64,000 bases of DNA, from NCBI RefSeq assembly GCF_048771995.1, contig NC_133024.1:26242001-26306000 (forward strand), read 5' to 3'. Position 1 is the first letter of the stretch. Every line of letters begins with the position of its first letter. The DNA is from Taeniopygia guttata (Eukaryota; Chordata; Aves; Passeriformes; Estrildidae). Of this stretch, positions 24,301 to 31,756 are shown one piece after another. The notes under the pieces were generated by a model, which worked only from the letters and a program-made list of their open reading frames with translations, searched no databases and was not told where the DNA came from. Both the position numbers and the translations under genes were made by a program.

Positions 24301-27300
24301 GTACACGGACTGTATCCAGCAGTGCAGCCGACCAATGTACATGGTAGGTGACTTCTCATCCCAGCATGTCTCTGCAGTTCCTCACTTCTTTAGGCAAAGT
24401 GCAGAGGAAAGAGGTAAAAATCACTTTAAAAAGTGATGGTCCTTGCTTCTCCTGTTCTTCTTCGCCCAAAAAGGTCTCTGCTGGAGTGGTTTACTCCCAG
24501 CCTCCAGGCCTCCCATGATCTCAGCCTTGGTGAATAAAACATCAGCGCAAAGGTGATACAAGTGTGACAGGATTTGCTTTTGCACTTGCTCTCTGGGAGC
24601 ATCCATTCAAAGGAACAGGTACAAGACTCTGTGCAGTGCAGCCTCTCTAGGGTAGGCTGCAGCTATTTTGGTCTGTGACTTAAGCAAAAGCAATTGCCAT
24701 TTCTGCAGCACCTCAGGGCAGATAGCAAAAAGTTGAGAAAAGGTGGTTGTTACCTTGTGTCCCACTGATTGCTTTCTCCTTAGCAAAGAGTGCTAATTAG
24801 GGCTTGAAGCCACATGAAGTTTTTATCCATAAGCCTTCCTAATTTTTTATTTATTCTCCCATCTCTGAATAAGCAAACTTGGTCCACTCAGGCATGAAGT
24901 AAGCCTGGCCAGCCTTAAACAGCTACATCCTGAAAGCAGCTGTAAGCATAAATGCACATGCCCCCCAGATAGAATCATTCTGCCTGCTGTTGTTACAGTG
25001 CTTCCCCAGCTAATGGTGATGGCAAGGAAAAAAAGGCTCCCTGACTATGTGCAGGATGCCGTCCAAAGCTTCCCTGCTACCTCTTTCAAGCATCTCCTTG
25101 TTCTCTGCAATAGTTCTTTTGTAAAACAGTGGGAGGGAAGGAATCTAACTAGAAAAACAGTAGAAGCAGTCAAAGTATTCACAGAACCTCCTGAGGCTGA
25201 TCTCTTAAGTGCTAAGCTTGTCCTTTTTTAGATATTTAGTCTCCTTACTTAAAATTTTTGAAGGTCAGAGAAGTTTCCAACCCATAAAAGCTCACACAGA
25301 TCCAGGTGCATGTATGTTTGCAGGAACTGGACTCCAAATCCTCTCTCCTGAATTTCTGAGGCAAAGGCCTTTTTGTATACTCTTTCCATTTTATATGATC
25401 ATCAGTGTCTTTTCTCCAGGACAGGATGGTGCTGCTCATTGTTGGGAACCTGGTCAACTGGTCCTTGTAAGTACTGGTGTGTTGGTGCTTTGTGTATTTG
25501 TGCATGTGGGCAGCAGGATTTGGTACTGGGACATGGGTGGCACTGGGAGTGATGGGGAGATGCAGCAGTTTTGTGCAGTAATCCTGTGCTGGGGCCCTTC
25601 TGACATGTTTTGGCAGGCAGGCTGATCTGAGGGTGGTTGGCAGATCCATGGGATGCAGTGCAGCACTCGAGCTGCATGGAGCATCCCCTGAGCGTCTCAG
25701 CTGGGGCTGTCTCATGGCTCGTGTTTGAGGAGCTTGTGCAGGGCTGGCCTGGTACTGTGCTGCTGTGCTGTGCTTCCCACAGAACTGGGAGATCTCTGGC
25801 ACAGCCAAGGAACAGGAGACCTGGCAGACACAGTCACAGAGCCTGGCTGAGCAGTAACTGCGGTAACAACTCTCGGATGAGACCTAAAATCATTGCCCCA
25901 GGCTCTTGCTTTTCACTAAGGCTGCTTCTCAGGGACATGTCCAGGTCTAGGGCCAGATCCTGCTGAGTGAGATGTGTTTGACCATGGGTTGGAAGCGATC
26001 CAGAGCCCTTGCCTGTCCTCTGGAGTCACCAGTTGCTTCAGCAGCTGACCATGGCTAAATTTCCTTGGCTAGGAGGAGAGGCAAACAGTGCATTTCCTCC
26101 AGGGAATAGGGAAGCTGTGGCACTGGTGCTGTGTCCTGCAGTCCTGGTGGGGGCTAGAACAGCGTGTGGCTGTCAGCTTGGGGATGTACCCCATCCCCAG
26201 TGAAAGAAGCTGCCTGATGTCCCTTCTATCCTCTCTCTCAGTGCTATCTTTGGGCTGGTGTATCGGCCCAGAGACTTTGCCTCCTACATACTGGGAATCT
26301 TCATCTGTAACCTGCTGCTGTATCTGGCCTTCTACATCATCATGAAGGTAATGGGTGGCAGCTGTAGGTGTCTATGGGGCTCCTTTCTCCAAAGGGGAAG
26401 GGATGGGCCTTTCTTCTGGCTACAATTTGTGTTCCTGTTGTGCTGCAGAGGGATGTGGAGGGACTTTTATAGGGCTCTGGGTGGGACAGGGTGCTGGGGA
26501 GGGATGGTGTGTAGCCATTTCAGGGGCAGCTGGGCTGTGTCTTTGGGGGGTGGGCAGCCCTTTCCAGATGCAGATAGTACAGGCTGGTGTGTGAGCCCTG
26601 TGTGTGCCCTGGAAAGAACTCAGGGTGTGTCCCTGTCTGCAGCTCCGCAGCTCTGAGAAGCTCCTGCCCATCCCCATGTTCTGCATCGTGGCCACAGCAG
26701 TGGTGTGGGCAGCTGCCCTCTACTTCTTCTTCCAGACCCTCAGCAGCTGGGAGGTAAATTTCCCTTTTACTGTTGTGTCCATCTCTTTCTCATCATCTTT
26801 CCTTCCTGGTGCTTGTTTTGCACAAAAATGACTCTGGAGAAGAGTCTTGGGCTGCTCATGGGGAGCTGAAAGGGTTTAACTCATGTAGCAGACTTGTGAA
26901 GGGAGCATGGGAAGCTGTGCTGACCCAAAAATTACTGTAGCTGTGTAGAGGCTGTTTATAACCAGGTGATCTGGAGGTGACTGGTTCTTCCTAGGGGACA
27001 AAGAAGGAGCTGGGGATCTGGAAGGAAAACTGGGAAAATCCTGACCAGTGCTGATGGAAGACATCCCTGGAGCAGATGGCCACCTGGAGTCAACCAGGAC
27101 AACCTGCCTGGGGTTGTTAGGGCTCTTGGTGACCTGGGAGGCCATTAAATCCTGACTGGGTGCCTTCTAACAGGATGTCATATCCATCTCCATGGAAATG
27201 AGGGTCTTGTTGCAGGGTGGCCTGGTAGAGGCTGTGCAACTTGTGCTATGCAGGACCTATGTGCTGTGCAGAAATGGAGATCAGAGGGTTCCCCTTGCAT

Positions 27301-28060
27301 GTGGGTTGTGGTCCCAGATCCATTTTGTTGTTGTTTCTGGCCTGCCCATGCCACATTTCTCGCCAGCACAGCAACTTTTCCTGGATCCTGCTTGGAGGGT
27401 TAAGACATGGTGATCCCTATAGAGTCCAGTGTGGTCAGCAAGGGCCCAGTAGGGGTGGCTCTCAGATCCTGACCCTCTGCCTGCCCTCCTAGGAGACTCC
27501 AGCAGAGTCCCGAGAAAAGAACCGGCCATGCATCCTGCTGGGATTCTTTGATGACCACGATGTCTGGCACTTCCTCTCTGCAGCTGCCTTGTTCTTCTCC
27601 TTTCTGGTGAGTCCTGCTGAGCCTCCCACGCGGCTGGATGGCCTCTCCCTCTCCTTTCACCTTGCTCCCCTCTATCCACATGGAGCTGTGCCTGCTCCAG
27701 AACTCCACAAAAGTGCCCCAACTCCTCTGCTTGTCTCTGCTTCCTGACATCCTTCAAAGTGGGATACTCCTTGTCAGTGGAGTCAGGCTTTCTCCTTTAT
27801 CTTATTTCTTTCCCAGTGCCTTCTGGCCTCAATTCCTTCTGGGGCTGTGGGTCACACAGCTGTTGTGGGGAGGCTGAGGGGCTGCTGCTGTGACCAGTGA
27901 TTTGTGAACATCTCCCATAAAGGCAAGGCCTGAAGATCTAAAAGGAAGATCTCCCTGGCCAGCAAGTCCTGAATCTGGCTTGCATTTTCCTCCTCAGGTC
28001 CTGCTGACCCTGGACGATGACCTGGATACGGTGCGCAGGGACAAGATCCCAGTGTTCTGA
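3261..28060 (+). CDS. SIDT1: SIDT1, SID1 transmembrane family member 1 (5'-partial; 24 coding exons)
   Basis: Join of 3261-3382, 4349-4519, 4723-4768, 7212-7313, 8057-8140, 8271-8364, 9573-9644, 10010-10103, 11199-11242, 15618-15689, 16947-17080, 17702-17775, 18294-18360, 18999-19072, 19629-19752, 20763-20880, 21258-21394, 23006-23114, 24267-24343, 25420-25466, 26242-26347, 26643-26753, 27493-27606 and 27998-28060. These sum to 2,256 bases, 751 codons plus TGA, with every junction in phase and flanked by AG/GT. Human SIDT1 is about 827 residues, so about 75 N-terminal residues (signal peptide, start of the ectodomain) are upstream. Layout in window numbering: luminal/extracellular beta-rich domain to residue ~235, TM1 ~240-260, acidic/serine-rich cytosolic linker ~262-345, then ten more TM segments to the C-terminus. 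Family knowledge: SID-1 relatives bind or move double-stranded RNA and cholesterol, act at the plasma membrane and endolysosome, and belong to the CREST group of putative metal-dependent membrane hydrolases. The Ser/His and paired-His motifs of that site are present in exons 17 and 24. SIDT1 rather than SIDT2 is chosen from near-identity to remembered human SIDT1 and from linkage to USF3. Confidence 0.96.
3383..4348 (+). other. SIDT1 intron 2 with CT-rich tract
   Basis: An intron whose only notable feature is a (CTTT)n/(CT)n pyrimidine tract at about 4277-4309, about 40 bases upstream of the exon 3 acceptor. It may serve as an extended polypyrimidine tract. Confidence 0.75.
4349..4519 (+). 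CDS. SIDT1: SIDT1 exon 3
   Basis: Follows a CT-rich tract and a TGTTACAG acceptor. It encodes [18 protein letters not shown] through [11 protein letters not shown] to LKNFQL in the ectodomain. The donor is GA|GTAAGC and the Glu codon is completed by exon 4. Confidence 0.95.
4723..4768 (+). CDS. SIDT1: SIDT1 exon 4 (46 bp)
   Basis: A small exon after TTTTCTAG encoding [15 protein letters not shown], with an NFT sequon. It ends in phase 0 at CAG|GTAAGG. Confidence 0.94.
4769..7211 (+). other. SIDT1 intron 4
   Basis: A 2.4-kb intron. I see no exon, recognisable repeat or RNA gene in it. Confidence 0.75.
7212..7313 (+). CDS. SIDT1: SIDT1 exon 5
   Basis: A phase 0 to 0 exon of 34 codons starting [20 protein letters not shown] and ending VSVQDIV. 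Acceptor CTCCGCAG, donor GTG|GTAAGT. Ectodomain. Confidence 0.95.
7314..8056 (+). other. SIDT1 intron 5
   Basis: A 743-bp intron. A long antisense reading frame crosses it but shows no homology I recognise. Nothing else is notable. Confidence 0.75.
8057..8140 (+). CDS. SIDT1: SIDT1 exon 6
   Basis: A phase 0 to 0 exon of 28 codons, [20 protein letters not shown] and onward to AAITVQ. Acceptor TTTTAG, donor CAG|GTGAGA. Ectodomain. Confidence 0.95.
8271..8364 (+). CDS. SIDT1: SIDT1 exon 7
   Basis: Encodes [20 protein letters not shown], then ACGGS and a diverged VPSSIH end. Acceptor TCTGTGCAG, donor CATG|GTAAGT, ending in phase 1. Only 130 bp of intron separate it from exon 6. Confidence 0.95.
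8365..9572 (+). other. SIDT1 intron 7
   Basis: A 1.2-kb intron with no recognised feature. Confidence 0.75.
9573..9644 (+). CDS. SIDT1: SIDT1 exon 8
   Basis: Encodes [20 protein letters not shown], then SIK, the end of the ectodomain, with an NRT sequon. Acceptor ACCTCACAG, donor AAAA|GTCAGT. Confidence 0.93.
10010..10103 (+). CDS. SIDT1: SIDT1 exon 9 (TM1)
   Basis: Encodes [20 protein letters not shown] and continues to VHYI. This is the first membrane-spanning helix. Acceptor TTTCCTCAG, donor AG|GTGAGT; the Arg codon is split. Confidence 0.95.
10104..11198 (+). other. SIDT1 intron 9 with (TTTG)n
   Basis: A 1.1-kb intron with a short (TTTG)n microsatellite at about 10678-10702 and T/G-rich sequence at about 11020-11090. 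Nothing else is recognised. Confidence 0.75.
10678..10702. repeat. (TTTG)n microsatellite
   Basis: About four TTTG units bounded by T-runs in SIDT1 intron 9. Confidence 0.9.
11199..11242 (+). CDS. SIDT1: SIDT1 exon 10 (44 bp)
   Basis: Encodes [14 protein letters not shown], the start of the cytosolic linker after TM1. Acceptor CTTTGCAG, donor CATG|GTAAGG. The sequence diverges from the remembered human one here, but phase and position fit. Confidence 0.86.
13617..13622. repeat. Left target-site duplication CATGAG
   Basis: A perfect 6-bp direct repeat with 14128-14133, abutting the TG end of the solo LTR. Confidence 0.82.
13623..14127 (-). mobile_element. Solo LTR of an endogenous retrovirus, with target-site duplication
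   Basis: A 505-bp unit that begins TG and ends CA, with TGT...ACA termini, flanked on both sides by the identical hexamer CATGAG (13617-13622 and 14128-14133). On the minus strand it reads from 14127 to 13623 and carries AATAAA at 13707-13702, about 80 bases before its 3' end, as expected for an LTR polyadenylation signal. No internal retroviral coding sequence adjoins it, so it is a solo LTR left by LTR-LTR recombination. A 6-bp duplication is typical of class II (ERVK/alpha-/betaretrovirus-like) integration; the family cannot be named from sequence alone. Confidence 0.85.
14128..14133. repeat. Right target-site duplication CATGAG
   Basis: A perfect 6-bp direct repeat with 13617-13622, abutting the CA end of the solo LTR. 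Confidence 0.82.
15618..15689 (+). CDS. SIDT1: SIDT1 exon 11
   Basis: Encodes [20 protein letters not shown] and then GAI in the cytosolic linker. Acceptor ATTGCAG, donor ATTG|GTACAG, a weak donor. Confidence 0.93.
15690..16946 (+). other. SIDT1 intron 11 with (AAAC)n
   Basis: A 1.26-kb intron. An A-rich (AAAC)n-type microsatellite lies at about 15818-15858. Nothing else is recognised. Confidence 0.75.
15818..15858. repeat. A-rich (AAAC)n repeat
   Basis: AAAC units followed by a run of A and degenerate AAC units in SIDT1 intron 11. Confidence 0.88.
16947..17080 (+). CDS. SIDT1: SIDT1 exon 12 (Ser/acidic linker)
   Basis: Encodes [20 protein letters not shown], then [20 protein letters not shown] and RTK. 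The exon is much richer in G+C and CpG than its introns. The serine/acidic stretch resembles casein-kinase-2 type sites (inference). Confidence 0.96.
17702..17775 (+). CDS. SIDT1: SIDT1 exon 13
   Basis: Encodes [20 protein letters not shown] and then KIYF, a basic stretch leading into TM2. Acceptor TGTTTTAG, donor TG|GTAAGA, splitting a Trp codon. Confidence 0.96.
18294..18360 (+). CDS. SIDT1: SIDT1 exon 14 (TM2)
   Basis: Encodes [20 protein letters not shown] and QT, the second membrane helix. Acceptor CCTCTGCAG, donor ACG|GTGTGT. Confidence 0.96.
18999..19072 (+). CDS. SIDT1: SIDT1 exon 15
   Basis: Encodes [20 protein letters not shown] and LGVL, a luminal Cys-containing loop with an NVT sequon. 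Acceptor TGTCCAG, donor AG|GTGAGT. Confidence 0.96.
19629..19752 (+). CDS. SIDT1: SIDT1 exon 16 (TM3)
   Basis: Encodes [20 protein letters not shown], then [20 protein letters not shown] and L. This is TM3 followed by a basic cytosolic loop. The exon ends CTG|GTAGGA. Confidence 0.95.
20763..20880 (+). CDS. SIDT1: SIDT1 exon 17 (TM4, Ser/His site motif)
   Basis: Encodes [20 protein letters not shown] and then [19 protein letters not shown]. The SACYH segment carries the conserved Ser and His of the presumed metal site of the CREST/SID-1 family (family knowledge). Acceptor CTCTTCCAG, donor TTTG|GTAAGC. Confidence 0.97.
21258..21394 (+). CDS. SIDT1: SIDT1 exon 18 (TM5-TM6)
   Basis: Starts with [20 protein letters not shown] (TM5), then [20 protein letters not shown] into TM6. 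The Asp formed at the exon 17/18 junction follows FQF. Donor GTG|GTATGG. Confidence 0.96.
23006..23114 (+). CDS. SIDT1: SIDT1 exon 19 (TM7)
   Basis: Encodes [20 protein letters not shown], then [16 protein letters not shown]. Acceptor CTTTCAG, donor ATCG|GTGAGT. It ends in phase 1, which lets either the 15-base microexon or exon 20 follow in frame. Confidence 0.96.
23474..23488 (+). CDS. SIDT1: SIDT1 candidate alternative 15-nt microexon
   Basis: Fifteen bases lie between a long pyrimidine tract ending CTGCCTCAG and a GTAACC donor. Spliced after exon 19 and before exon 20 they insert DDPDS without shifting the frame, turning FKI-D-MGM into FKI-DDPDS-D-MGM. I recall a human SIDT1 isoform with a five-residue insert at this same junction (not checked). 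It is annotated as a cassette exon on frame, phase and splice signals; there is no transcript evidence. Confidence 0.68.
23930..23951. repeat. (AC)n microsatellite
   Basis: Eleven uninterrupted AC units in the intron before SIDT1 exon 20. Confidence 0.95.
24267..24343 (+). CDS. SIDT1: SIDT1 exon 20
   Basis: Encodes [20 protein letters not shown] and RPMYM. Acceptor TTTGACAG, donor ATG|GTAGGT. It sits between TM7 and TM8. Confidence 0.96.
25420..25466 (+). CDS. SIDT1: SIDT1 exon 21
   Basis: Encodes [15 protein letters not shown], the first half of TM8. Acceptor TTTTCTCCAG, donor TT|GTAAGT; the Phe codon is completed by exon 22. Confidence 0.96.
26242..26347 (+). CDS. SIDT1: SIDT1 exon 22 (TM8-TM9)
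   Basis: Encodes [20 protein letters not shown] and [15 protein letters not shown]. Acceptor CTCTCTCAG, donor AAG|GTAATG. Confidence 0.97.
26643..26753 (+). CDS. SIDT1: SIDT1 exon 23 (TM10)
   Basis: Encodes [20 protein letters not shown] and [17 protein letters not shown]. Acceptor TGTCTGCAG, donor GAG|GTAAAT. Confidence 0.97.
27493..27606 (+). CDS. SIDT1: SIDT1 exon 24 (paired-His motif, TM11)
   Basis: Encodes [20 protein letters not shown] and [18 protein letters not shown]. The DHDVWH segment has two His four residues apart, matching the presumed metal-ligand pair of the family. Acceptor CTCCTAG, donor CTG|GTGAGT. Confidence 0.97.
27998..28060 (+). CDS. SIDT1: SIDT1 exon 25 (C-terminus and stop)
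   Basis: Encodes [20 protein letters not shown] followed by TGA at 28058-28060. The end matches the remembered SIDT1 C-terminus. Acceptor TCCTCAG. Confidence 0.97.
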   Translation, partial: VLLTLDDDLDTVRRDKIPVF

Positions 28061-29465
28061 GTCCCTGGGGAAAGGGGCGCAGAGGTGTCCCAGACTGCTC
28101 AGCCAAGGGCACCGGGCCTCTGGTGTCTGTGGAGAACGAGCCTGTTTCCATGGCCAACAGCCCCGTGGGGGCAGGGGAACGGGATCCCCCAGCAGGCACA
28201 GAGGGGTGCTGTGGCACTGAGGTGGGACCAGGAGGAAAGATGATGTTACTCCTTTCCCGCCCATCCTCTGGGGCAGGCTCGATCCAGAGGCCAAAGCCAG
28301 TGCACAGCCCTCTGTCTTGTGGGTGCTGGAGCCAGTGAGGGGGGAGGAAACAGGAGGGAGGCATGTCAGTGACCTTTGCTTCCCTTCCTCCCTGCTGATG
28401 TGCTCCACTTCCTCTCTGGTGAGCCGCCGTGCAAACCTTCCTGCACATAGAGCTAATGTCTGCTGCCCTCAGAGAGTCCCTTCAGCAGCACAGGGAGAGC
28501 ATTTGGTTCCTGTACTGCAGCAGCCAAGGGAGAAAAGGACTCCAAACTGAGGTGGCAGTGGGGGGACTGTGTTTTATTTTATCCTCTTTTTGTTGGACAG
28601 ACTCCTTTGGTAGCTGGTGAGGAGCCACGGTACCAAGGCTGCAGCGTTGGTAGGAGGTGGTGAACTAGAGCTGCCTGTGAGGGCTCTGCCAGACTCAGAG
28701 CCTCCTACCTTGCTCTCTTGCAGCCTCTCTGCCACTCCTGTTGAACAGCCACACTGCTCTGGCAGCTCCTACTGGCACTTGGCAGTGCTCTGGTCTCTGT
28801 CACAGCACCACAAGTGCTCTCCTCAAGTGACCCTGAGAGAGAGCACACGGCAAAGCCACAGCCTTGTGGGGCAGCTCTTGGCTCCTGATGGGTGCCTTGG
28901 TAGGGGCAGGGTGGAACAGGGAGGTTTGCCAGCAGCCTCAGACTTTCTCCTCTCATGAGCTTGCCTTGGACAGCCTTGGCAAAGTAGATTCTCTTATGGG
29001 CTAGGAGGATGAAGGAGATTTTGGGGCAATTGGTGTTGAGCTCCTTAGCTAAAGATGTGGACCAAATTTTCTTCTCCAACTTGTCTGAATTGGAAATGAG
29101 TTTTTTAATGGCTTCTGCATTATTTTCAGTTTCTTAGTTATTAAAAAAAAACAGGGATAAAGTGTGAATTATTTCAGGCCTTGCATCTAAAATGGGACCT
29201 GTTTTGCTAATTTGCAATTAAAAAGTGTTCTTTGAGGCCTGCTGTCCTTATTCTTGTCTGCCTGAGCGTTTTTACTTTGGTGTATATGCATGTAGCCAGT
29301 GATGCAAAGGTTTCATTCCACTTTTGCTTACTCAAGCAGGTGACTCTGGTGATGTTTTACTCCAAGAGTCTGTATCTCCTTGAAGAGTTTTGCACCAGCT
29401 GGTTTTTATTTTTTTCTAAGTGGGAGTTTGTCAAGATGGTCAATAAAATGGATGTTCCTGGTGCC
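28061..29465 (+). other. SIDT1: SIDT1 3' untranslated region (approximate)
   Basis: Non-coding sequence after the SIDT1 stop. Candidate poly(A) signals are ATTAAA at 29140, ATTAAA at 29217 followed by a GT-rich stretch, and AATAAA at 29442-29447 followed by GT-rich sequence. The last is the best consensus, so the end is placed about 20 bases beyond it. Which site is used cannot be told from sequence. Confidence 0.55.
29442..29447 (+). terminator. Candidate SIDT1 polyadenylation signal AATAAA
   Basis: Canonical AATAAA about 1.4 kb past the SIDT1 stop, followed by GT-rich sequence (TGTTCCTGGTG). It is the best consensus signal before the spacer to USF3. Confidence 0.5.
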
Positions 29466-31690
29466 CTGCTCTGCAGGTTGATCTGAATTCTGGCTCCTGC
29501 TCTCAGCAGCAGCAGACACAGCAGTCAGGACAGAGGGGTGCCCAGTGGTGTCACACAGGTGCTGCCACCCTTGGAACTGTCACAGTTGTTTCTGGAGCAT
29601 AGGTGTGGATGACCTGCTTGTTCTCTTAACCAAATTGCCTTTGTGAGGCTACATAAAGAGCAGACACTCTTGTTTGTCACTGTAGTTCCTTGGGCAGGGT
29701 GAGGAGAGGGCTGGAGGAGGAATGACACAAGAGGCTGCCAGCCTTTCTCTTCCCAAGCAGAGCTGTGCCAGACTGAAGGAGGACCTCTGTGCCCCCAGAT
29801 TTGTCCAGTTCTGGGGACACATTTTTATAAAATATACTTTTTCATTGTGTTTTCATAATCTGTAGTCTCAGACCGTGTTCCAAGCTTGTATTTGTTTCTA
29901 GACAGGAAGCTGATTATCTTCTCTAAATTGAAATGTGAGGAAAAAATAATGTTGAACAGCAGTTGGAAGGCTCGACGTAGGAGGTAGAACAGCATATGGG
30001 CTTGCTGTGCTGAGCAGAGATGAGCACAGCATGGAATGGTAAGGTGGTAGCAGGGAGGGAGAGGGAGGCTGGGGAACAGCACAGAACAAACAGAAAACCA
30101 CAGCAGAATTCAATTAAATACAAGGAAAGGCACCCCAAGCCTGAGAGATGGGAGGAAGGGTTGGAATCGTCTCCCTGCTGCTTCTGTGCTTCCAGCTTGC
30201 TGTGTGTCAGTTTTTAAAATTTCCTCTTAGCTTTGCCCTGCCTGCTGGGCTCTGTTGGTGCTTCAGCTCTCCCACCTGGTGGCCACCTGACCCCTCGATG
30301 GCTGTGGCTGCTGAGGGTCTGGCTGGGCACTTGGGCACTCTGTGCTCCCAGCTGTCCTAGGCACGCTTGGCTCTGCAGCCCTTCCCCAGAAATGCAGCTT
30401 GCCTTGAGTGCTGCTGTCCTTCTTGGGCCACTGCCCTTGGACAGGAATGTGGGGGTGCTGGCTGTTGCTGGTATGTGGGGGACCCTCATTCCCTCATTTG
30501 CAGGGGTCATGCTGCTGTTTCCTCACCTTGCTCTGCTCACAGAGGGAGACAGATGTGTAGGGTAAAAGCAGAGCAGCACTGTGGAATTGTGTTGGGAGGT
30601 GAGGGGCCTTTTTGCTGCCCATAGCTGGTAGTGGAGTCCCTGCTTCCCCCTGCTGTGCCCATGCTTGGGATAAGCTGCTGTCACAGCTCGTGAAAGGGAA
30701 ATAATGGTGCCACAGGCAGGGCCACCTCCTACTTAGAACAAGTTGTTCAAATGCCCATCCAACCAGGCCTTTCTAAAGATGGTGCATCCACCACCTCTCT
30801 GGACAATGTTCTAGTGTTCCACCACTCCCATTGTAAAAAGCTTCTTCCTTACATGCCATATATTCCCTGTTTTCTCAGGAAATGTTGGTAAAATTGTTCT
30901 GCCCAATACAACTGAAAGGAGAAGGAAACAGCTCCTGTACAATACTGACATCCCCTCACAGGTTAGGAAAACTACCAGGGTTATGTGAGCTGTCACAACT
31001 CCCCCTGGAGCCTGTGGACTGGCAGAAGAGCAGCCAAGGCAGGGGGAATGCACTGCAATGTGAAAGAGGAAGGCAGCTCCCTTGTGTCATGTTTCTCCTC
31101 CCCTCTATGACTGAACTGTACACTGGCTGTCACTGAAGGAAAAAAGTCCCTCTGTCTTAATACTAAACTTCAGCCTTTTTTTAAATTAAGACCATCCCTA
31201 AAGGCAACTTCCATGCCTGCAAGTATTTTGAGATTTCCAAACCAGGTTTTCTGGAATCCCTGAAAAGAATTGTTTTCTAGTAATTCTGTTAGCTTCAGTG
31301 TTGTGCAATCTCTCCAGGGTAATTTACTTACCTTGCAGGGTCTCTGTACTGCTCTCATCCAAACTGCATCCTTTAGATTCAAACTGTGACAAAACAACTG
31401 TCTTAGACCACTTCCAAAGCAATGCAAGGGGACTGTGATGAGAAGCATTTTATAAAACGAAGTTGTATCTCAACAGTGATCACTGTCACTGAGGCAGGGA
31501 CAGCACCTGCATGTATTTTTTAGATATTACACAATCAGTATTTATTTCTTCTGAATTAAGTAGTTTTGTATCTCAACTAATATGGTGCATTACTCTGGTA
31601 TATGCAGAGAATGTGCATCAGTGGAAAACTCTCACTGTAAATTCCCAGTCTCAAAGCAAAGCTTTATTTTTACCTCTACTTTAGAATGAT
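29466..31690. other. Spacer between convergent SIDT1 and USF3
   Basis: No exon is recognised. It contains one CR1 fragment near 30725-30875. The USF3 transcript could extend into it, because minus-strand AATAAA motifs occur at 31663-31668 and 31541-31546. Confidence 0.55.
30725..30875 (-). mobile_element. CR1 LINE 3'-end fragment
   Basis: The plus strand reads like the complement of the avian CR1 3' region. In order it shows the 'caagttgttcaaatgcccat', 'catccaccacctctctgg' and 'ttgtaaaaagcttcttcctt' modules. The element is therefore on the minus strand, 5'-truncated and degenerate. Ends are approximate. Confidence 0.7.
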
Positions 31691-31750
31691 TGGCATAGCT
31701 TTATATGGGGAAAAAAAGAACACAATATTCAAAGAATGTTTTTCTCTTTT

Positions 31751-31756
31751 TTTAAT
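31751..31756 (-). terminator. Candidate USF3 polyadenylation signal (ATTAAA)
   Basis: Minus-strand ATTAAA in very AT-rich sequence, followed downstream on the minus strand by T/GT-rich sequence. Alternatives are minus-strand AATAAA at 31663-31668 and 31541-31546. All are candidates only. Confidence 0.35.

Larger units (their letters stand above)
17081..27997 (+). other. SIDT1 introns 12-24 (overview)
   Basis: These introns run from about 290 bp to 1.6 kb. Apart from the candidate microexon at 23474-23488 and an (AC)n run at 23930-23951, I see no exon, RNA gene or mobile element. Antisense and sense ORFs up to about 200 codons occur but show no domain or conserved pattern. Confidence 0.7.

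Noticed and set aside
25245..25808. 187-codon minus-strand ORF
   Set aside because: It is antisense to SIDT1 exon 21 and its introns, with no conserved pattern.
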